Positions 23,896 through 32,904 are shown, numbered from the stretch's first letter. The stretch: 32,922 nt of DNA from Dendronalium phyllosphericum CENA369 (GCF_016056275.1 NZ_JAECZA010000045.1:1-32922); one strand, 5' to 3'. Notes: generated by a model not told the origin, from the sequence alone. Made by a program: numbers and translations.

Positions 23896-25776
23896 ATGAG
23901 CATTTACCAATCCGGCAAAAAATCTTACAGAAAAGACCGTTGGGCTAACAATGACTGGCGGTTATTCCTGCGTTTAGTACCTTACACCCGCAAAAGTAGA
24001 CGGCTATTAGTACTAGCAGTATTTTTACTCGTGCTGCTGGCAGTAGCTAACGCCGTACAACCACTGTTAATTGGACAAATTATTTCTTTAATTCGTAAGG
24101 AACCCAGCACATACGAGTTTCTCAGGAATCGTCCCTTGTGGCAAGGACTAAATATACTTCAAGGAGTATTGGTTGTCGCAATTATTATCAGATTGATATT
24201 AACGGGTTTTCAGGGTTATCTCCTACAAAAAATAGGGCAACAAATCACCGCAGCAATTCGCCAAGACTTATTTCATCATGTGACATCTTTAGCAGTACGT
24301 TTTTTTGACCGGACACCCGTAGGTAAAATAATTACTAGACTTACCAGTGATGTGGAAGTTTTAGGAGATGTCTTCTCCACTGGGGCGATTGGTATCATAT
24401 CTAATTTGTTCACGATGCTAGCGATCGTTGGCTTGATGTTTTCTATCCAATGGCAACTCGCTTGTTTGCTGCTGTTAATGCTATTACCAGTCACGTGGAC
24501 GATTATTTCTTTTCAACAGCAGTATCGCAAAGCTAACTACAAAGCACGAGAAGAACTTTCTATCCTTAATTCTCAGCTACAAGAAAATATACTCGGCATT
24601 AATGTAGTACAATTGTTCCGACGAGAAAACTTTAATGCCGAAGCGTTTCACAACACCAACCAACGCTATACGCAATTAGTAGATCGAACTATTTTTTACG
24701 ATTCAGCCGTTTCAGCAACTCTAGAATGGATTGGTTTAATTGCTATTGCAGGCGTTCTGTGGATGGGTGGAGGATTACTTCTAGGCAAAAGTCTCACTTT
24801 CGGGACTTTATCGGCATTTATTTTATATGCTCAACAATTATTCGATCCTCTGAAAGATTTTGCCGAAAAATTTACTGTAATTCAAGCTGGGTTTACAGCT
24901 ATGGAACGCGTTAGCGATATTTTAGACGAACCGATAGAAATACGCGATCGCACCAATCCTCGCATTTCCATATATGATGCGACATTCGGTTATATAGATG
25001 AAATCGAAGCAAATCTAGAATTACAAGACGAAAATACTACACCGCAATTGGGAGAAATTCGCTTTGAACATGTCTGGTTTGCTTACAAAGATGATGATTA
25101 TGTGATTAAAGACTTAGATTTCATCATTCATCCTGGTGAAAAAGTCGCACTAGTAGGCCCGACTGGTGCGGGTAAAAGTTCTATTATTCGGCTTTTGTGT
25201 CGCCTCTACGAACCTACCCAAGGACGCATTTTAGTAGATGGTGTAGATATTCGGGAGTTGCCACAAGCAGAACTGCGACGCTATATGGCAGTGATTTTAC
25301 AAGAAGGTTTTTTGTTTGCTGGCAACGTTAAAAGCAATATTACACTAGGCGATCGCTACAGTTTTGAGGAAATTCAACAAGCAGCCGAGAAAACAAATAT
25401 AGATCGGTTTATCGAACAATTGCCTTTAGGCTACGATACTCAACTGCGAGAACGAGGCACAAATCTTTCTAGCGGAGAAAAGCAACTTTTAGCTTTTGCC
25501 CGTGCAGCCATTCGCAATCCCCAAATTTTAGTACTTGATGAAGCAACTGCTAGCTTGGATGTAGGCACAGAAGCTTTAATTCAACAAGCATTAAACCAGC
25601 TTTTAGCAGAACGTACCGCTATAATCATCGCCCACCGTTTATCTACAATTCGCAATGTGGATCGAATTTTCGTATTAAAGCGAGGCGAATTGATAGAACA
25701 GGGTAGCCATGAGGAATTGTTACAACAAGGAGGAATGTATGCTACTTTGCACAACTTACAAATGTTGGGAACGTAG
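23896..25776 (+). CDS. ABC half-transporter (MdlB/MsbA-like exporter)
   Basis: This 626-residue protein fuses a six-helix ABC membrane domain (about 35-335) to an ATPase (386-626). Walker A is G421-P-T-G-A-G-K-S-S, the signature is L524-S-S-G-E, Walker B is ILVLDEA (544-550) and the switch histidine is H580. An acidic, low-similarity linker of about 40 residues (345-385) lies between the domains. The signature LSSGE and overall form resemble MdlB-like exporters, which act as homo- or heterodimers. No second half-transporter gene is adjacent, so it either homodimerises or has a distant partner. The substrate is unknown. Confidence 0.9.
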   Translation: MSIYQSGKKSYRKDRWANNDWRLFLRLVPYTRKSRRLLVLAVFLLVLLAVANAVQPLLIGQIISLIRKEPSTYEFLRNRPLWQGLNILQGVLVVAIIIRLILTGFQGYLLQKIGQQITAAIRQDLFHHVTSLAVRFFDRTPVGKIITRLTSDVEVLGDVFSTGAIGIISNLFTMLAIVGLMFSIQWQLACLLLLMLLPVTWTIISFQQQYRKANYKAREELSILNSQLQENILGINVVQLFRRENFNAEAFHNTNQRYTQLVDRTIFYDSAVSATLEWIGLIAIAGVLWMGGGLLLGKSLTFGTLSAFILYAQQLFDPLKDFAEKFTVIQAGFTAMERVSDILDEPIEIRDRTNPRISIYDATFGYIDEIEANLELQDENTTPQLGEIRFEHVWFAYKDDDYVIKDLDFIIHPGEKVALVGPTGAGKSSIIRLLCRLYEPTQGRILVDGVDIRELPQAELRRYMAVILQEGFLFAGNVKSNITLGDRYSFEEIQQAAEKTNIDRFIEQLPLGYDTQLRERGTNLSSGEKQLLAFARAAIRNPQILVLDEATASLDVGTEALIQQALNQLLAERTAIIIAHRLSTIRNVDRIFVLKRGELIEQGSHEELLQQGGMYATLHNLQMLGT

Positions 25777-25911
25777 TTAATTGATAATTGAGTTTTTCTT
25801 TTGAATATTTTGCCGGAAGCTGATATGAATTAATTTAAAATACATTTCTAGAATTATGCGATCGGCTTAGTAGTAGATGACAAAACCTTTTGTTGACTAA
25901 ATATATAGCAA

Positions 25912-25949
25912 AGTGCTGAGTGCTGAGTGCTGAGTGCTGAGTGCTGAGT
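25912..25949. repeat. AGTGCTG heptamer tandem repeat
   Basis: Five perfect consecutive copies of AGTGCTG (25912-25946) and a partial sixth lie in the convergent gap between the ABC transporter and the sucrase-ferredoxin-like gene. This is a classic STRR, longer and more perfect than the others in the window. Confidence 0.92.
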
Positions 25950-26015
25950 AAAAAACCAGTTGCTTTAAGCCTTTGAGCGATCGCAACTGTCCTAAAGGTT
26001 GTGGCTACGGATATA

Positions 26016-26993
26016 CTACTTTGTACAAGTTATGACTTTTTGAGAGGCCAGCCAAAGACTATCTACAGCATATTTAATAAATACTGAACTTTTGGTTGCA
26101 TTACAAGAACTTTTAAGATGTAGCGTTTTTGTTTCATCTTTGACAAGTTTAGCTTGGTAAGTATAAAGAGAACCAGAACTATCTTCAAAACTTAGCTCGC
26201 CTAAAATAGTACTGTTGTCTAAACTTTGTTCAATAACTTTACCTGCTGCTTTATAAGTAAACCAATTCCATCCGTTGGCAAGAATTAGTTCTCTTTCTAT
26301 AATTTGCATTGCAGGCGGCAGAATTCCCCAACCTCTATAAACTTTATTTAAGCATTGAATATCGCCAGTGCGAGTCAAAATAGACTGAAATGACTCTTGG
26401 TTGAGAACGCCATAATATCTTCCTTCTGGCAAGTCGATAGCTGTTGGTGCAAATCGATGTCCGCCAAAGTGGCTAGATTTCCAAATCCGAATATTGTCTA
26501 AGCATAAATCAGAGATAGTAGCATTGGCATAGAAATAAAAAGGATTACCATATCTCGCACAGCAGCGATCGTGGCTACCGTGGGTACATACTAAAATATC
26601 TCTAGTTGCACTTGTTTTGATTTCAGATTCAGGAATTATACCTGATAACCATTTTCTAACTACTGTCGCTACTAATTCAATATTTGCTAGTTTAAACTCG
26701 TGCTTGCGATATCCTTTACTTAACCCTTCTTGTCTTTGATAAATCAATAAAGTTGTATTGTCTAATTGATGCGATCCATCATTAGCTATCAAAAGAAATC
26801 TGATTGGTAATCTAGCTTGATGTACTTCTTCTACCAAAAGCTGTAAATTCTTTGGAACCCATTTAGAATTAAAAGTCTCTGATATCCAGGGTGGAGGACA
26901 CTCCACTAAAATATAAGTTTGGTAATTAGTTGCACTACCAATAACATCTTCTCCTACTTGTTTTGCATAATCAGAACAAAAAAAAGTATCCAT
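26016..26993 (-). CDS. Sucrase/ferredoxin-like (thioredoxin-fold Fe-S) protein
   Basis: This 325-residue protein belongs to the Suc_Fer-like family, related to thioredoxin-like [2Fe-2S] ferredoxins and plant/yeast AIM32-type proteins. The hallmark segment is C136-T-H-G-S-H-D-R-C144-C145-A-R-Y-G, followed by H175-F-G-G-H179-R-F-A-P, whose cysteines and histidines could bind an iron-sulfur cluster. A less conserved N-terminal half (1-125) carries the first thioredoxin-like module. The family name comes from an early mis-assignment; a sucrase activity is not expected. The function in cyanobacteria is unknown. It has a long upstream gap shared with the Mut7-C gene. Confidence 0.85.
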   Translation of the reverse strand: MDTFFCSDYAKQVGEDVIGSATNYQTYILVECPPPWISETFNSKWVPKNLQLLVEEVHQARLPIRFLLIANDGSHQLDNTTLLIYQRQEGLSKGYRKHEFKLANIELVATVVRKWLSGIIPESEIKTSATRDILVCTHGSHDRCCARYGNPFYFYANATISDLCLDNIRIWKSSHFGGHRFAPTAIDLPEGRYYGVLNQESFQSILTRTGDIQCLNKVYRGWGILPPAMQIIERELILANGWNWFTYKAAGKVIEQSLDNSTILGELSFEDSSGSLYTYQAKLVKDETKTLHLKSSCNATKSSVFIKYAVDSLWLASQKVITCTK

Positions 26994-27234
26994 CGCGCGT
27001 ACTCATTAATTTGATTGAGAAAGGCATAACAAACTATGTTTGTGTTGTTAGCTACAATATTTTCGATTCAAAAAGATCAAAAAGAATCATCTTGTATCTA
27101 CTAGTAAAAACAAGGTAGCCACTTTATAACATTATTTTGAATAAACGTCTTTTCCGTTAATAAAATCTCTAAAAAGCAGTCAAGCAATCTTTAAAGATAC
27201 ACTTCTATAACTACAATAATAGATTTTTATTATA

Positions 27235-27263
27235 TTGCCAATAATTCTCAATTAGCTTATAAC
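27235..27263 (+). promoter_or_regulatory. Sigma70-type promoter candidate for the structured RNA
   Basis: TTGCCA (27235-27240) and TATAAC (27258-27263) match the -35 and -10 consensus with one mismatch each and ideal 17-base spacing. A start about seven bases on would be at 27270, exactly where the outer stem of the RNA begins. Confidence 0.55.
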
Positions 27264-27269
27264 TAAAAA

Positions 27270-27440
27270 CCAATAGCTCAAGGGTAATGATTTTCATACC
27301 CGAAATTTTCACTATGGGAATTTCACGTGCAAAGTCAGTAACTAATCATAGCTATTGGCAATAATGCACCAGTACTACCAAATCTGGTGTCTACCTTATC
27401 ACCTAATCTAAGCTCCTGTAAGGTAGATTAGGAGTTTTTC
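27270..27440 (+). ncRNA. Candidate structured RNA or leader (about 170 nt)
   Basis: An outer stem pairs CCAATAGCT (27270-27278) with AGCTATTGG (27350-27358). Inside are the hairpins GGGTA/TACCC (27282-27301) and GAAATT/AATTTC (27302-27324), giving a multi-branched fold. CACCAG/CTGGTG (27367-27389) makes a further hairpin. The end is a 9-bp terminator stem followed by five T. An alternative 9-bp stem competes with the terminator. This could be a free small RNA, or an attenuator/riboswitch upstream of the Mut7-C gene 278 bases on. It matches no RNA family that I recognise. Confidence 0.45.
27390..27439 (+). terminator. Terminator with competing antiterminator stem
   Basis: The terminator stem is CCTAATCTA (27402-27410) with TAGATTAGG (27424-27432), a 13-base loop and T at 27435-27439. 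A rival stem is TCTACCTTA (27390-27398) with TAAGGTAGA (27419-27427). The two share 27424-27427, so they cannot both form. Confidence 0.6.
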
Positions 27441-27717
27441 AGGTTCATGTCTTGACTCTAACTGAAGTCAATAAGGAATGCAAGTATTTGCTAATTTTTA
27501 TTAATTTTGCTAATATAAATTTCCTCTAAGTGCTATCTAGATTAAAGTCCAGATGCAGATAGTCACTAAAAAGTTTATGACAGTAAATATTAATACTTTG
27601 AACATAATAGATAAACTTTATTAAGTATGAACATTTTTGCGTATAGTCTGATATCAGTATCTAAAAAGTAGTGGATATTAATGCATTTAGGTTTTTAACT
27701 GCTTACTACTTGTAATT

Positions 27718-28464
27718 ATGGCTATTGCTTATTTCCAATTTTATGCAGAGTTAAATGATTTTTTACCACGAGATAAAAGGCATGTAAAAATACCCTATTC
27801 TTTTACAGAAAGAGCCTCAATCAAGGATACGATTGAGTCATTGGGTGTGCCCCATCCAGAAATTAACTGTATTGAAGTTAACGGAAAAAGTGTAGATTTT
27901 AGTTACATTGTTCGAGATGGAGATAATATTAATGTCTATCCAATTTCTACCAAGGATTTGGTAAAATCAAAAATTGACCTTCAACCAAAACAGTTAAACA
28001 TTATCTGTTTCGTTTTAGATATTCATTTAGGAAAGCTAGCAACATCTTTAAGATTATTGGGCTTTGATACTTTATATCGCAATGATTATGAAGATGAGGA
28101 ATTAGCAAAAATATCACACGAACAATCAAGGATTCTTCTGACTCGCGATAAAGGTCTTTTGATGCGGAGTTTAGTTACCTATGGCTATTATGTTAGAAGT
28201 ACTAACCCACAGCAACAAATAGTAGAAGTACTGCGACGCTTTGATTTATTTAATGCAGTTTACCCGTTTCAAAGATGTTTGCGTTGCAATGGATTATTAA
28301 AACATACAGATAAAGAAGTTATAGTTGACCAACTACCAGAAACTGTACAATTGCAAATTAATGAATTCCATCGCTGTCAAGACTGCGGTCAAGTTTATTG
28401 GAAAGGTTCGCATTACGAACGTTTACAACAGTTTGTAGAATCGATAGTAAATAATGGTAACTAG
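27718..28464 (+). CDS. Ub-Mut7-C protein (ubiquitin-like plus PIN-like RNase domain)
   Basis: This 248-residue protein has an N-terminal ubiquitin/ThiS-like beta-grasp domain (about 1-85, Ub-Mut7C) and a C-terminal Mut7-C domain (about 93-240). Mut7-C is a PIN-like fold expected to be a ribonuclease; likely acidic residues are D101, D117 and D144, and a zinc ribbon is formed by C187-x-x-C190 and C220-x-x-C223. The cellular target is unknown; comparative studies place the family in RNA degradation or toxin-like roles. A ROK kinase gene starts 28 bases downstream, so the two are probably co-transcribed. A candidate attenuator lies upstream. Confidence 0.88.
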   Translation: MAIAYFQFYAELNDFLPRDKRHVKIPYSFTERASIKDTIESLGVPHPEINCIEVNGKSVDFSYIVRDGDNINVYPISTKDLVKSKIDLQPKQLNIICFVLDIHLGKLATSLRLLGFDTLYRNDYEDEELAKISHEQSRILLTRDKGLLMRSLVTYGYYVRSTNPQQQIVEVLRRFDLFNAVYPFQRCLRCNGLLKHTDKEVIVDQLPETVQLQINEFHRCQDCGQVYWKGSHYERLQQFVESIVNNGN

Positions 28465-28492
28465 GTTTATGTGTATTTATTAGTCAAAAACT

Positions 28493-29455
28493 ATGGCATT
28501 AATCCTAGCACTGGATTTTGGCGGAACTAAGTTGGCAGCAGCAATGACAAACCTTGGTTCTAGAGAATGGTTGCGTTACGAACGTTGCTTTTCACCAGCA
28601 AATGCAGATGCTAAAACAGACTTAGAAATGATGCGATCGCTGATTTATGCTTTACTACAAGATACAAAACCCGCTGCAATTGGTGTTAGCTTTGGCGGCC
28701 CGGTAGATTTCACCACAGGCACAGTGCGACTATCCCACCATGTCGCTGGCTGGAAAAATATTGTTCTTAAACAATTATTAGAGGCAGAGTTTGGCGTTCC
28801 TGCTAGTGTAGACAACGATGCTAACATTGCGGCTTTGGGAGAACATCGTTTCGGTGCAGGTCAGGGCTACGACAGCTTGTTTTATATTACAGTCAGCACT
28901 GGCATAGGTGGTGGTTGGATACTCAATAGTAAACCTTGGCGGGGTACAGCAGGAATGGCTGGCGAAATTGGCCATGTAGTTGTCAACCCTGATGGCCCGG
29001 TATGTTTGTGTGGAAAGCGCGGATGTGTGGAACGTTTAGCATCCGGGCCTTACATGGCACAAGATGCTAGAGAGATTTTATTTAAGGAACCAGCTAAACT
29101 TCAAGGACAGCGAGGAAAAATATTAACAGAGTTGGTGAATAATGATTTGGATTTGATTACAGGGAAAGTGGTAAGTGAAGCTGCGGTAAAAGGAGATGAG
29201 TTAGCACTGAATATTTTGCATGGCGGTGCTTGGGCTTTAGGTGTAGGGATTGGTAATGTAGCGAATCTCATTAATCCCCAACGTTTTATTTTAGGTGGCA
29301 GCGTCACTAAATCAGGAGCCGATTGGTGGAGTGTGGTACAAAAGACAGCCCATGAGACAGCATTACCAGAAATTGATTTTGATATCGTCCCTGCGACACT
29401 AGGTGATGATGCGCCGCTATGGGGTGCTGTAGCTTTAGCTGAATTTGCTTTGTAG
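28493..29455 (+). CDS. ROK-family sugar kinase (glucokinase-like)
   Basis: This 320-residue protein is a ROK (repressor, ORF, kinase) member without a DNA-binding domain, so it is a kinase. The phosphate-binding loop is D8-F-G-G-T, the catalytic base is D109 in VDNDAN, and the ROK zinc site is H161 with C171, C173 and C178 (CLCGKRGC). Members phosphorylate glucose, mannose, fructose or N-acetylated sugars using ATP or polyphosphate, and the substrate is not evident here. It follows the Mut7-C gene closely and converges on comEC. Confidence 0.92.
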   Translation: MALILALDFGGTKLAAAMTNLGSREWLRYERCFSPANADAKTDLEMMRSLIYALLQDTKPAAIGVSFGGPVDFTTGTVRLSHHVAGWKNIVLKQLLEAEFGVPASVDNDANIAALGEHRFGAGQGYDSLFYITVSTGIGGGWILNSKPWRGTAGMAGEIGHVVVNPDGPVCLCGKRGCVERLASGPYMAQDAREILFKEPAKLQGQRGKILTELVNNDLDLITGKVVSEAAVKGDELALNILHGGAWALGVGIGNVANLINPQRFILGGSVTKSGADWWSVVQKTAHETALPEIDFDIVPATLGDDAPLWGAVALAEFAL

Positions 29456-29506
29456 TCAATAAATAATTTTTTGATTTCGTCACTCAATTTTTAATTCTTA
29501 ATAGCT

Positions 29507-31897
29507 TCACAAAACAGAAGATTTATTTTCTGTTGATTGAATAAATGTTTCAAACTGACCGTTAGGTGTCCATTGAATAGCCCCATCTCGTCCGGTAAAA
29601 AATATTTTCGTCTGACTTTTACTCAGATCGGCTAAAGTTTTTGAGTCAAGGTTGCTAGAAGCTGCGATCGCTACTTGTGGTTTTAGGGCAATGACTAAAT
29701 CTTTTAAAGATTCAGGAGTACACCACAGCACTTGCGGACTAGACAAACCAACTGTTTTAACTGTCTTTAAGATTTCTTGTGATTTAGCATTTCCTACTAT
29801 TAACCAACTTTGACCCAAAATTTGTAACTGTAAAAGAGGTTGGTCGTTAACTAATTGTGCGACTACTGCACCAGTATTAATTGTTTGACCAATTGCTAAA
29901 GCCTGATAGATTCCTTGTTGTTTTTGCAACGCCTGTTGAATAGCTTGGTCAGTAATCGGATTTTCTGTTTTAATCGAATAAGTGTAAAAAGTTTTAATAG
30001 GTAAATATTGCAGTAGTTCCAACCAAGCATCACTTTCGTCATTACTTTGGAAATTACTAGCGATCGCCCAATCTATTTTATTCACGCCTTGCTGTTGCAA
30101 AAAGGGTAAAATTGTGAAGCGTCCTGTACCTTCCTCTCCACTATTAATGAGAGTCACTTTCCCTCGATCTTGAACAACTAAAACTGGTTCTGCATCTGCT
30201 TCTAATAAAGTTATCCGAAATAATGTATTGGCAGAATGCCAAACTGGGACAATTACAATACCGAAAGCTATTAAACTTGCAAACCACCAGCGCTTTCTCC
30301 ACCAATGCAATAGCCAAGTCAATATAATTAGCGCATAAATTGCTAGTAATTGCCAAGCAGAGATACTACCTAAAGCAACAGAATTTCCTGGCAAATTGCT
30401 AAAAAATTCCACTAACTTAATTAGCCAATCTGTAGGGTAATGCAACACTCCAGCTAAAGCACTTCCTGCGGTAGGCCAAATTAATGCTGCTATAGCACTA
30501 ATAATCCCACCGATACTAATAACTGAAATTAAGGGTGTGGTAATAATATTTAGGAATAAACTATAAGCAGGCACAACTCCAAAAACGAAAAGTTGTAAAG
30601 GTAAAGTCCAGATTGTAGCAGCAAGAGGAACAGCAACCAAAGAGGCGATCGCAGGTGGTAACCATGCTAAACGTTGTACAATTGGCGATGCTGACACGAT
30701 TAAACCCAGAGTTGCCAAAAAACTCAATTGAAAACCTAAATCCCAAATCCATAAAGGATTAAATATTAATAATAAAGTTGCCGCTAATAGTAGAGATCCC
30801 AATTGTTGGACTTTTCTATCTAATACCAAACCAATTAGAGCCGCAGCACCCATAATTACTGCTCTGAGAACCGCAGGTTGGAAACCTGTTAAACTCAGAA
30901 AAATAATTAAAGCCAAAAAGCCTAAAATAAATTGAGTTAGCTTTTTTGTCCGCCTTGTTAACTGTAATATCACACCCAAAATCAGGGAAGTTTGAAATCC
31001 AGAAGCTGCTAAAGCATGAGCTAAACCTGCTTGCACAAACAAATCGCGGATATCGTAGGGTAAATCAACTGCTTTGCTACCTAAAACCATTGCACTGACA
31101 AGCGGCCCTTCTGGGATACCTAACCAGCGAACTTGCGATCGCACAATTCGCTCCCGAATTTGCCACCATCCCCATTGACGTTTCTCATCCGTATCTATAA
31201 TGTTTATCTGCCGTCCACTCAAACCAGCAAAAGACCCTTCTTGCTTGAGAAACTTCTGAAAGTCAAAAGCACCAGGGTTTGAAGCAGCTTTTGGTTTGTA
31301 CAAACTCCCAGTTACAGCGATTTGTTGACCGGGGTATAATCCAGTAGCCTGAAGTATAGGTACTGTTACGTACAATTTACCCGTTACACCCTTTGGGACA
31401 TCTGCTGGCCCCTTGTCATTTTTGACTTCATCTAGTTGAGTAGCTTCTAACCAGAATTGTCCTCGTTGACTGCGAGTTAAGCGAGGACTACTCTCCACTT
31501 CACCCCGAACAATTACTAATTGTTCTTGATTATTATTTTCTGAAGGGACGAATATACTGATATCTTTTGTTCCTGGTTGTGGTATTCGCCATTGAAAATA
31601 TACAGTTGCTAACAAACCGACTAAACCAGCAGCTATCCATACGCGAGGCTGAATCAAGGTTTGCCTTGCGATCGGTATTGTCTTAGTTTTGCTTTCAGTA
31701 TTTTCTAGTTGTTTGTGTGTAATTTTTCGTGATTTTAGATACTGTATTCTAAATATAATTGCGATCGCTATTCCCAAAACCACAATCCACACACCACCCC
31801 AAGGAATTGCAGTAAACAGCAACCCCAAAATGTAGCCAAGACAAATAATTACACCACTCATTTGAATCATAAAACTTTTGCTAAAAGCATCTGACAA
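29507..31897 (-). CDS. comEC: ComEC/Rec2 DNA uptake channel with degenerate nuclease-like domain
   Basis: This 796-residue inner-membrane protein forms the channel that carries single-stranded DNA into the cell during natural transformation. It has N-terminal membrane helices (about 10-100), an OB-like DUF4131 domain (about 120-235), a polytopic Competence domain (about 265-555) and a C-terminal metallo-beta-lactamase-like domain (about 560-785). The signature GLAHALAASGF (291-301) is present, but the usual closing His is Q302. The C-terminal domain lacks the HxHxDH metal motif: the matching stretch reads AIASNFQSNDESDAW (611-625). An IS element sits 87 bases upstream of the start codon. Confidence 0.9.
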   Translation of the reverse strand: MSDAFSKSFMIQMSGVIICLGYILGLLFTAIPWGGVWIVVLGIAIAIIFRIQYLKSRKITHKQLENTESKTKTIPIARQTLIQPRVWIAAGLVGLLATVYFQWRIPQPGTKDISIFVPSENNNQEQLVIVRGEVESSPRLTRSQRGQFWLEATQLDEVKNDKGPADVPKGVTGKLYVTVPILQATGLYPGQQIAVTGSLYKPKAASNPGAFDFQKFLKQEGSFAGLSGRQINIIDTDEKRQWGWWQIRERIVRSQVRWLGIPEGPLVSAMVLGSKAVDLPYDIRDLFVQAGLAHALAASGFQTSLILGVILQLTRRTKKLTQFILGFLALIIFLSLTGFQPAVLRAVIMGAAALIGLVLDRKVQQLGSLLLAATLLLIFNPLWIWDLGFQLSFLATLGLIVSASPIVQRLAWLPPAIASLVAVPLAATIWTLPLQLFVFGVVPAYSLFLNIITTPLISVISIGGIISAIAALIWPTAGSALAGVLHYPTDWLIKLVEFFSNLPGNSVALGSISAWQLLAIYALIILTWLLHWWRKRWWFASLIAFGIVIVPVWHSANTLFRITLLEADAEPVLVVQDRGKVTLINSGEEGTGRFTILPFLQQQGVNKIDWAIASNFQSNDESDAWLELLQYLPIKTFYTYSIKTENPITDQAIQQALQKQQGIYQALAIGQTINTGAVVAQLVNDQPLLQLQILGQSWLIVGNAKSQEILKTVKTVGLSSPQVLWCTPESLKDLVIALKPQVAIAASSNLDSKTLADLSKSQTKIFFTGRDGAIQWTPNGQFETFIQSTENKSSVL

Positions 31898-32050
31898 ACA
31901 GAATTTATAGTTAACTTAAAAATACTTGGAGAGCAGTAAAGAAACATTTTCATGCTTGTGGTGAAGTATAGTTCATTGGCTTTATAGAACCCATTTGACA
32001 TCTTTTACTATCTTGAAGTACAGTTACCGCAAAAGCCGTATCCAGCAGTC

Positions 32051-32362
32051 ATGCCGTACTCTAGCAGCCTAACAGACGAAGAGTGGGAAATCCTTGAACC
32101 CCTACTGCCGACTATATTGCCACCTAAGAAGCAGACCAGACCCTCCAATTGGACAAAAAGAGAACTCTTGGATGGCATCTTCTATCAACTGAAGAATGGC
32201 TGTAATTGGGAAGACTTGCCCAAGGACTTGCCCCCCTACTCAACCGTATATTGGCATTACAAGCAGTGGCGGGCATCTGGAGCGATCGACAAACTGATGA
32301 GCATCTTACACGCTCAAGTGCGTGAGCAGGTTAAAAAAAAGCCAAGTGGACAACGTTGCTGA
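32051..32362 (+). CDS. IS5-family transposase, first frame (N-terminal, DUF4096-like)
   Basis: This 103-residue frame encodes the DNA-binding N-terminal part of the transposase, with the hallmark start SSLTDEEWEILEPLLP and the NGCNWEDLPKDLPPYSTVYW segment. Alone it lacks catalytic residues. It reads through the slippery run at 32333-32341 (A AAA AAG) and stops at 32360-32362. A -1 slip at that heptamer would fuse it to the second frame as QVKKKAKWTTLLIIDSQ. Confidence 0.9.
   Translation: MPYSSSLTDEEWEILEPLLPTILPPKKQTRPSNWTKRELLDGIFYQLKNGCNWEDLPKDLPPYSTVYWHYKQWRASGAIDKLMSILHAQVREQVKKKPSGQRC
32335..32341 (+). promoter_or_regulatory. Programmed -1 frameshift site (A AAA AAG)
   Basis: The heptamer is in the correct phase: frame-one codons are AAA AAA AAG. 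It is the most efficient slippery sequence known in bacteria (as in dnaX) and joins the two transposase frames. Confidence 0.8.
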
Positions 32363-32904
32363 TCATCGACTCTCAAGTGGTGAAAAACACTTGTAATGCC
32401 AGTGCTGCATCGAAAGGATATTGTTTCTACAAATCGACTAATGGCATTAAAAGGCATTTAGCCGTTGATACCCTGGGATTTCCCTTCTTTACTCACTGTA
32501 CCAAAGCGAATGTATCTGATGATAAGGGTTTGATTGAAATGTTGACGCTCAATATTGATTATTTCAAGTCAAAACCTGTCAATCTTCCCAAGACCACCAT
32601 CCTGCTAGACCACGGTTATCATCCTGAACATCTCACCGAGGAGTTAGAGAAGGTTTATCCCCAGATCATGACGAAAATCAGATTTGAACTTTCGGCGAAA
32701 CCATCCAAACAAGAAAACAAAGCGCAAGGGAAATCTGGGTTTATTCCGGTTGCAGCAAGATGGGTAATTGAGCGGTCAAATTCTTGGATGGAAAGATGCA
32801 AAATCCTCGTCAAGAACTTTGAGAGAACTTTAACTAATGCGACTGCCAAGGTTAATCTTTGTTTTATTCGGTTGATGATTAAGAGGCTTGCAGCACCTTC
32901 TTAG
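32356..32904 (+). CDS. IS5-family transposase, second frame (DDE catalytic part)
   Basis: This frame (182 residues from a TTG at 32356; open from 32335) holds the catalytic core. The likely DDE triad is the Asp in LIIDSQ, the Asp in ILLDHGYHP and the Glu in WVIERSNSWMERCK. It is probably made only as a -1 frameshift fusion with the first frame, because the frame begins right after a TAA at 32332-32334 and has no Shine-Dalgarno. The stop codon overlaps the right inverted repeat. All motifs are intact, so the element may still be active. Confidence 0.9.
   Translation: MLIIDSQVVKNTCNASAASKGYCFYKSTNGIKRHLAVDTLGFPFFTHCTKANVSDDKGLIEMLTLNIDYFKSKPVNLPKTTILLDHGYHPEHLTEELEKVYPQIMTKIRFELSAKPSKQENKAQGKSGFIPVAARWVIERSNSWMERCKILVKNFERTLTNATAKVNLCFIRLMIKRLAAPS

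Larger units (their letters stand above)
26994..27717. other. 724-base divergent gap with a candidate structured RNA
   Basis: This is the longest gap in the window and has no coding frame. Its first 240 bases are plain AT-rich sequence. From 27235 to 27440 it carries a promoter-like pair, several nested hairpins and a terminator, listed separately. From about 27441 to 27717 it is again AT-rich and featureless, leading to the Mut7-C start. Confidence 0.6.

Noticed and set aside
25912-25949. Possible CRISPR array
   Set aside because: The units are 7 bases and directly adjacent with no spacers; no cas gene is present.
29101-29487. Minus-strand 128-residue frame
   Set aside because: It lies antisense to the ROK kinase, which has all its family motifs.
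32332-32362. Broken transposase (pseudogene by frameshift)
   Set aside because: The break is an exact A AAA AAG slippery heptamer in the right phase, and both halves are intact, so programmed frameshifting explains it better.
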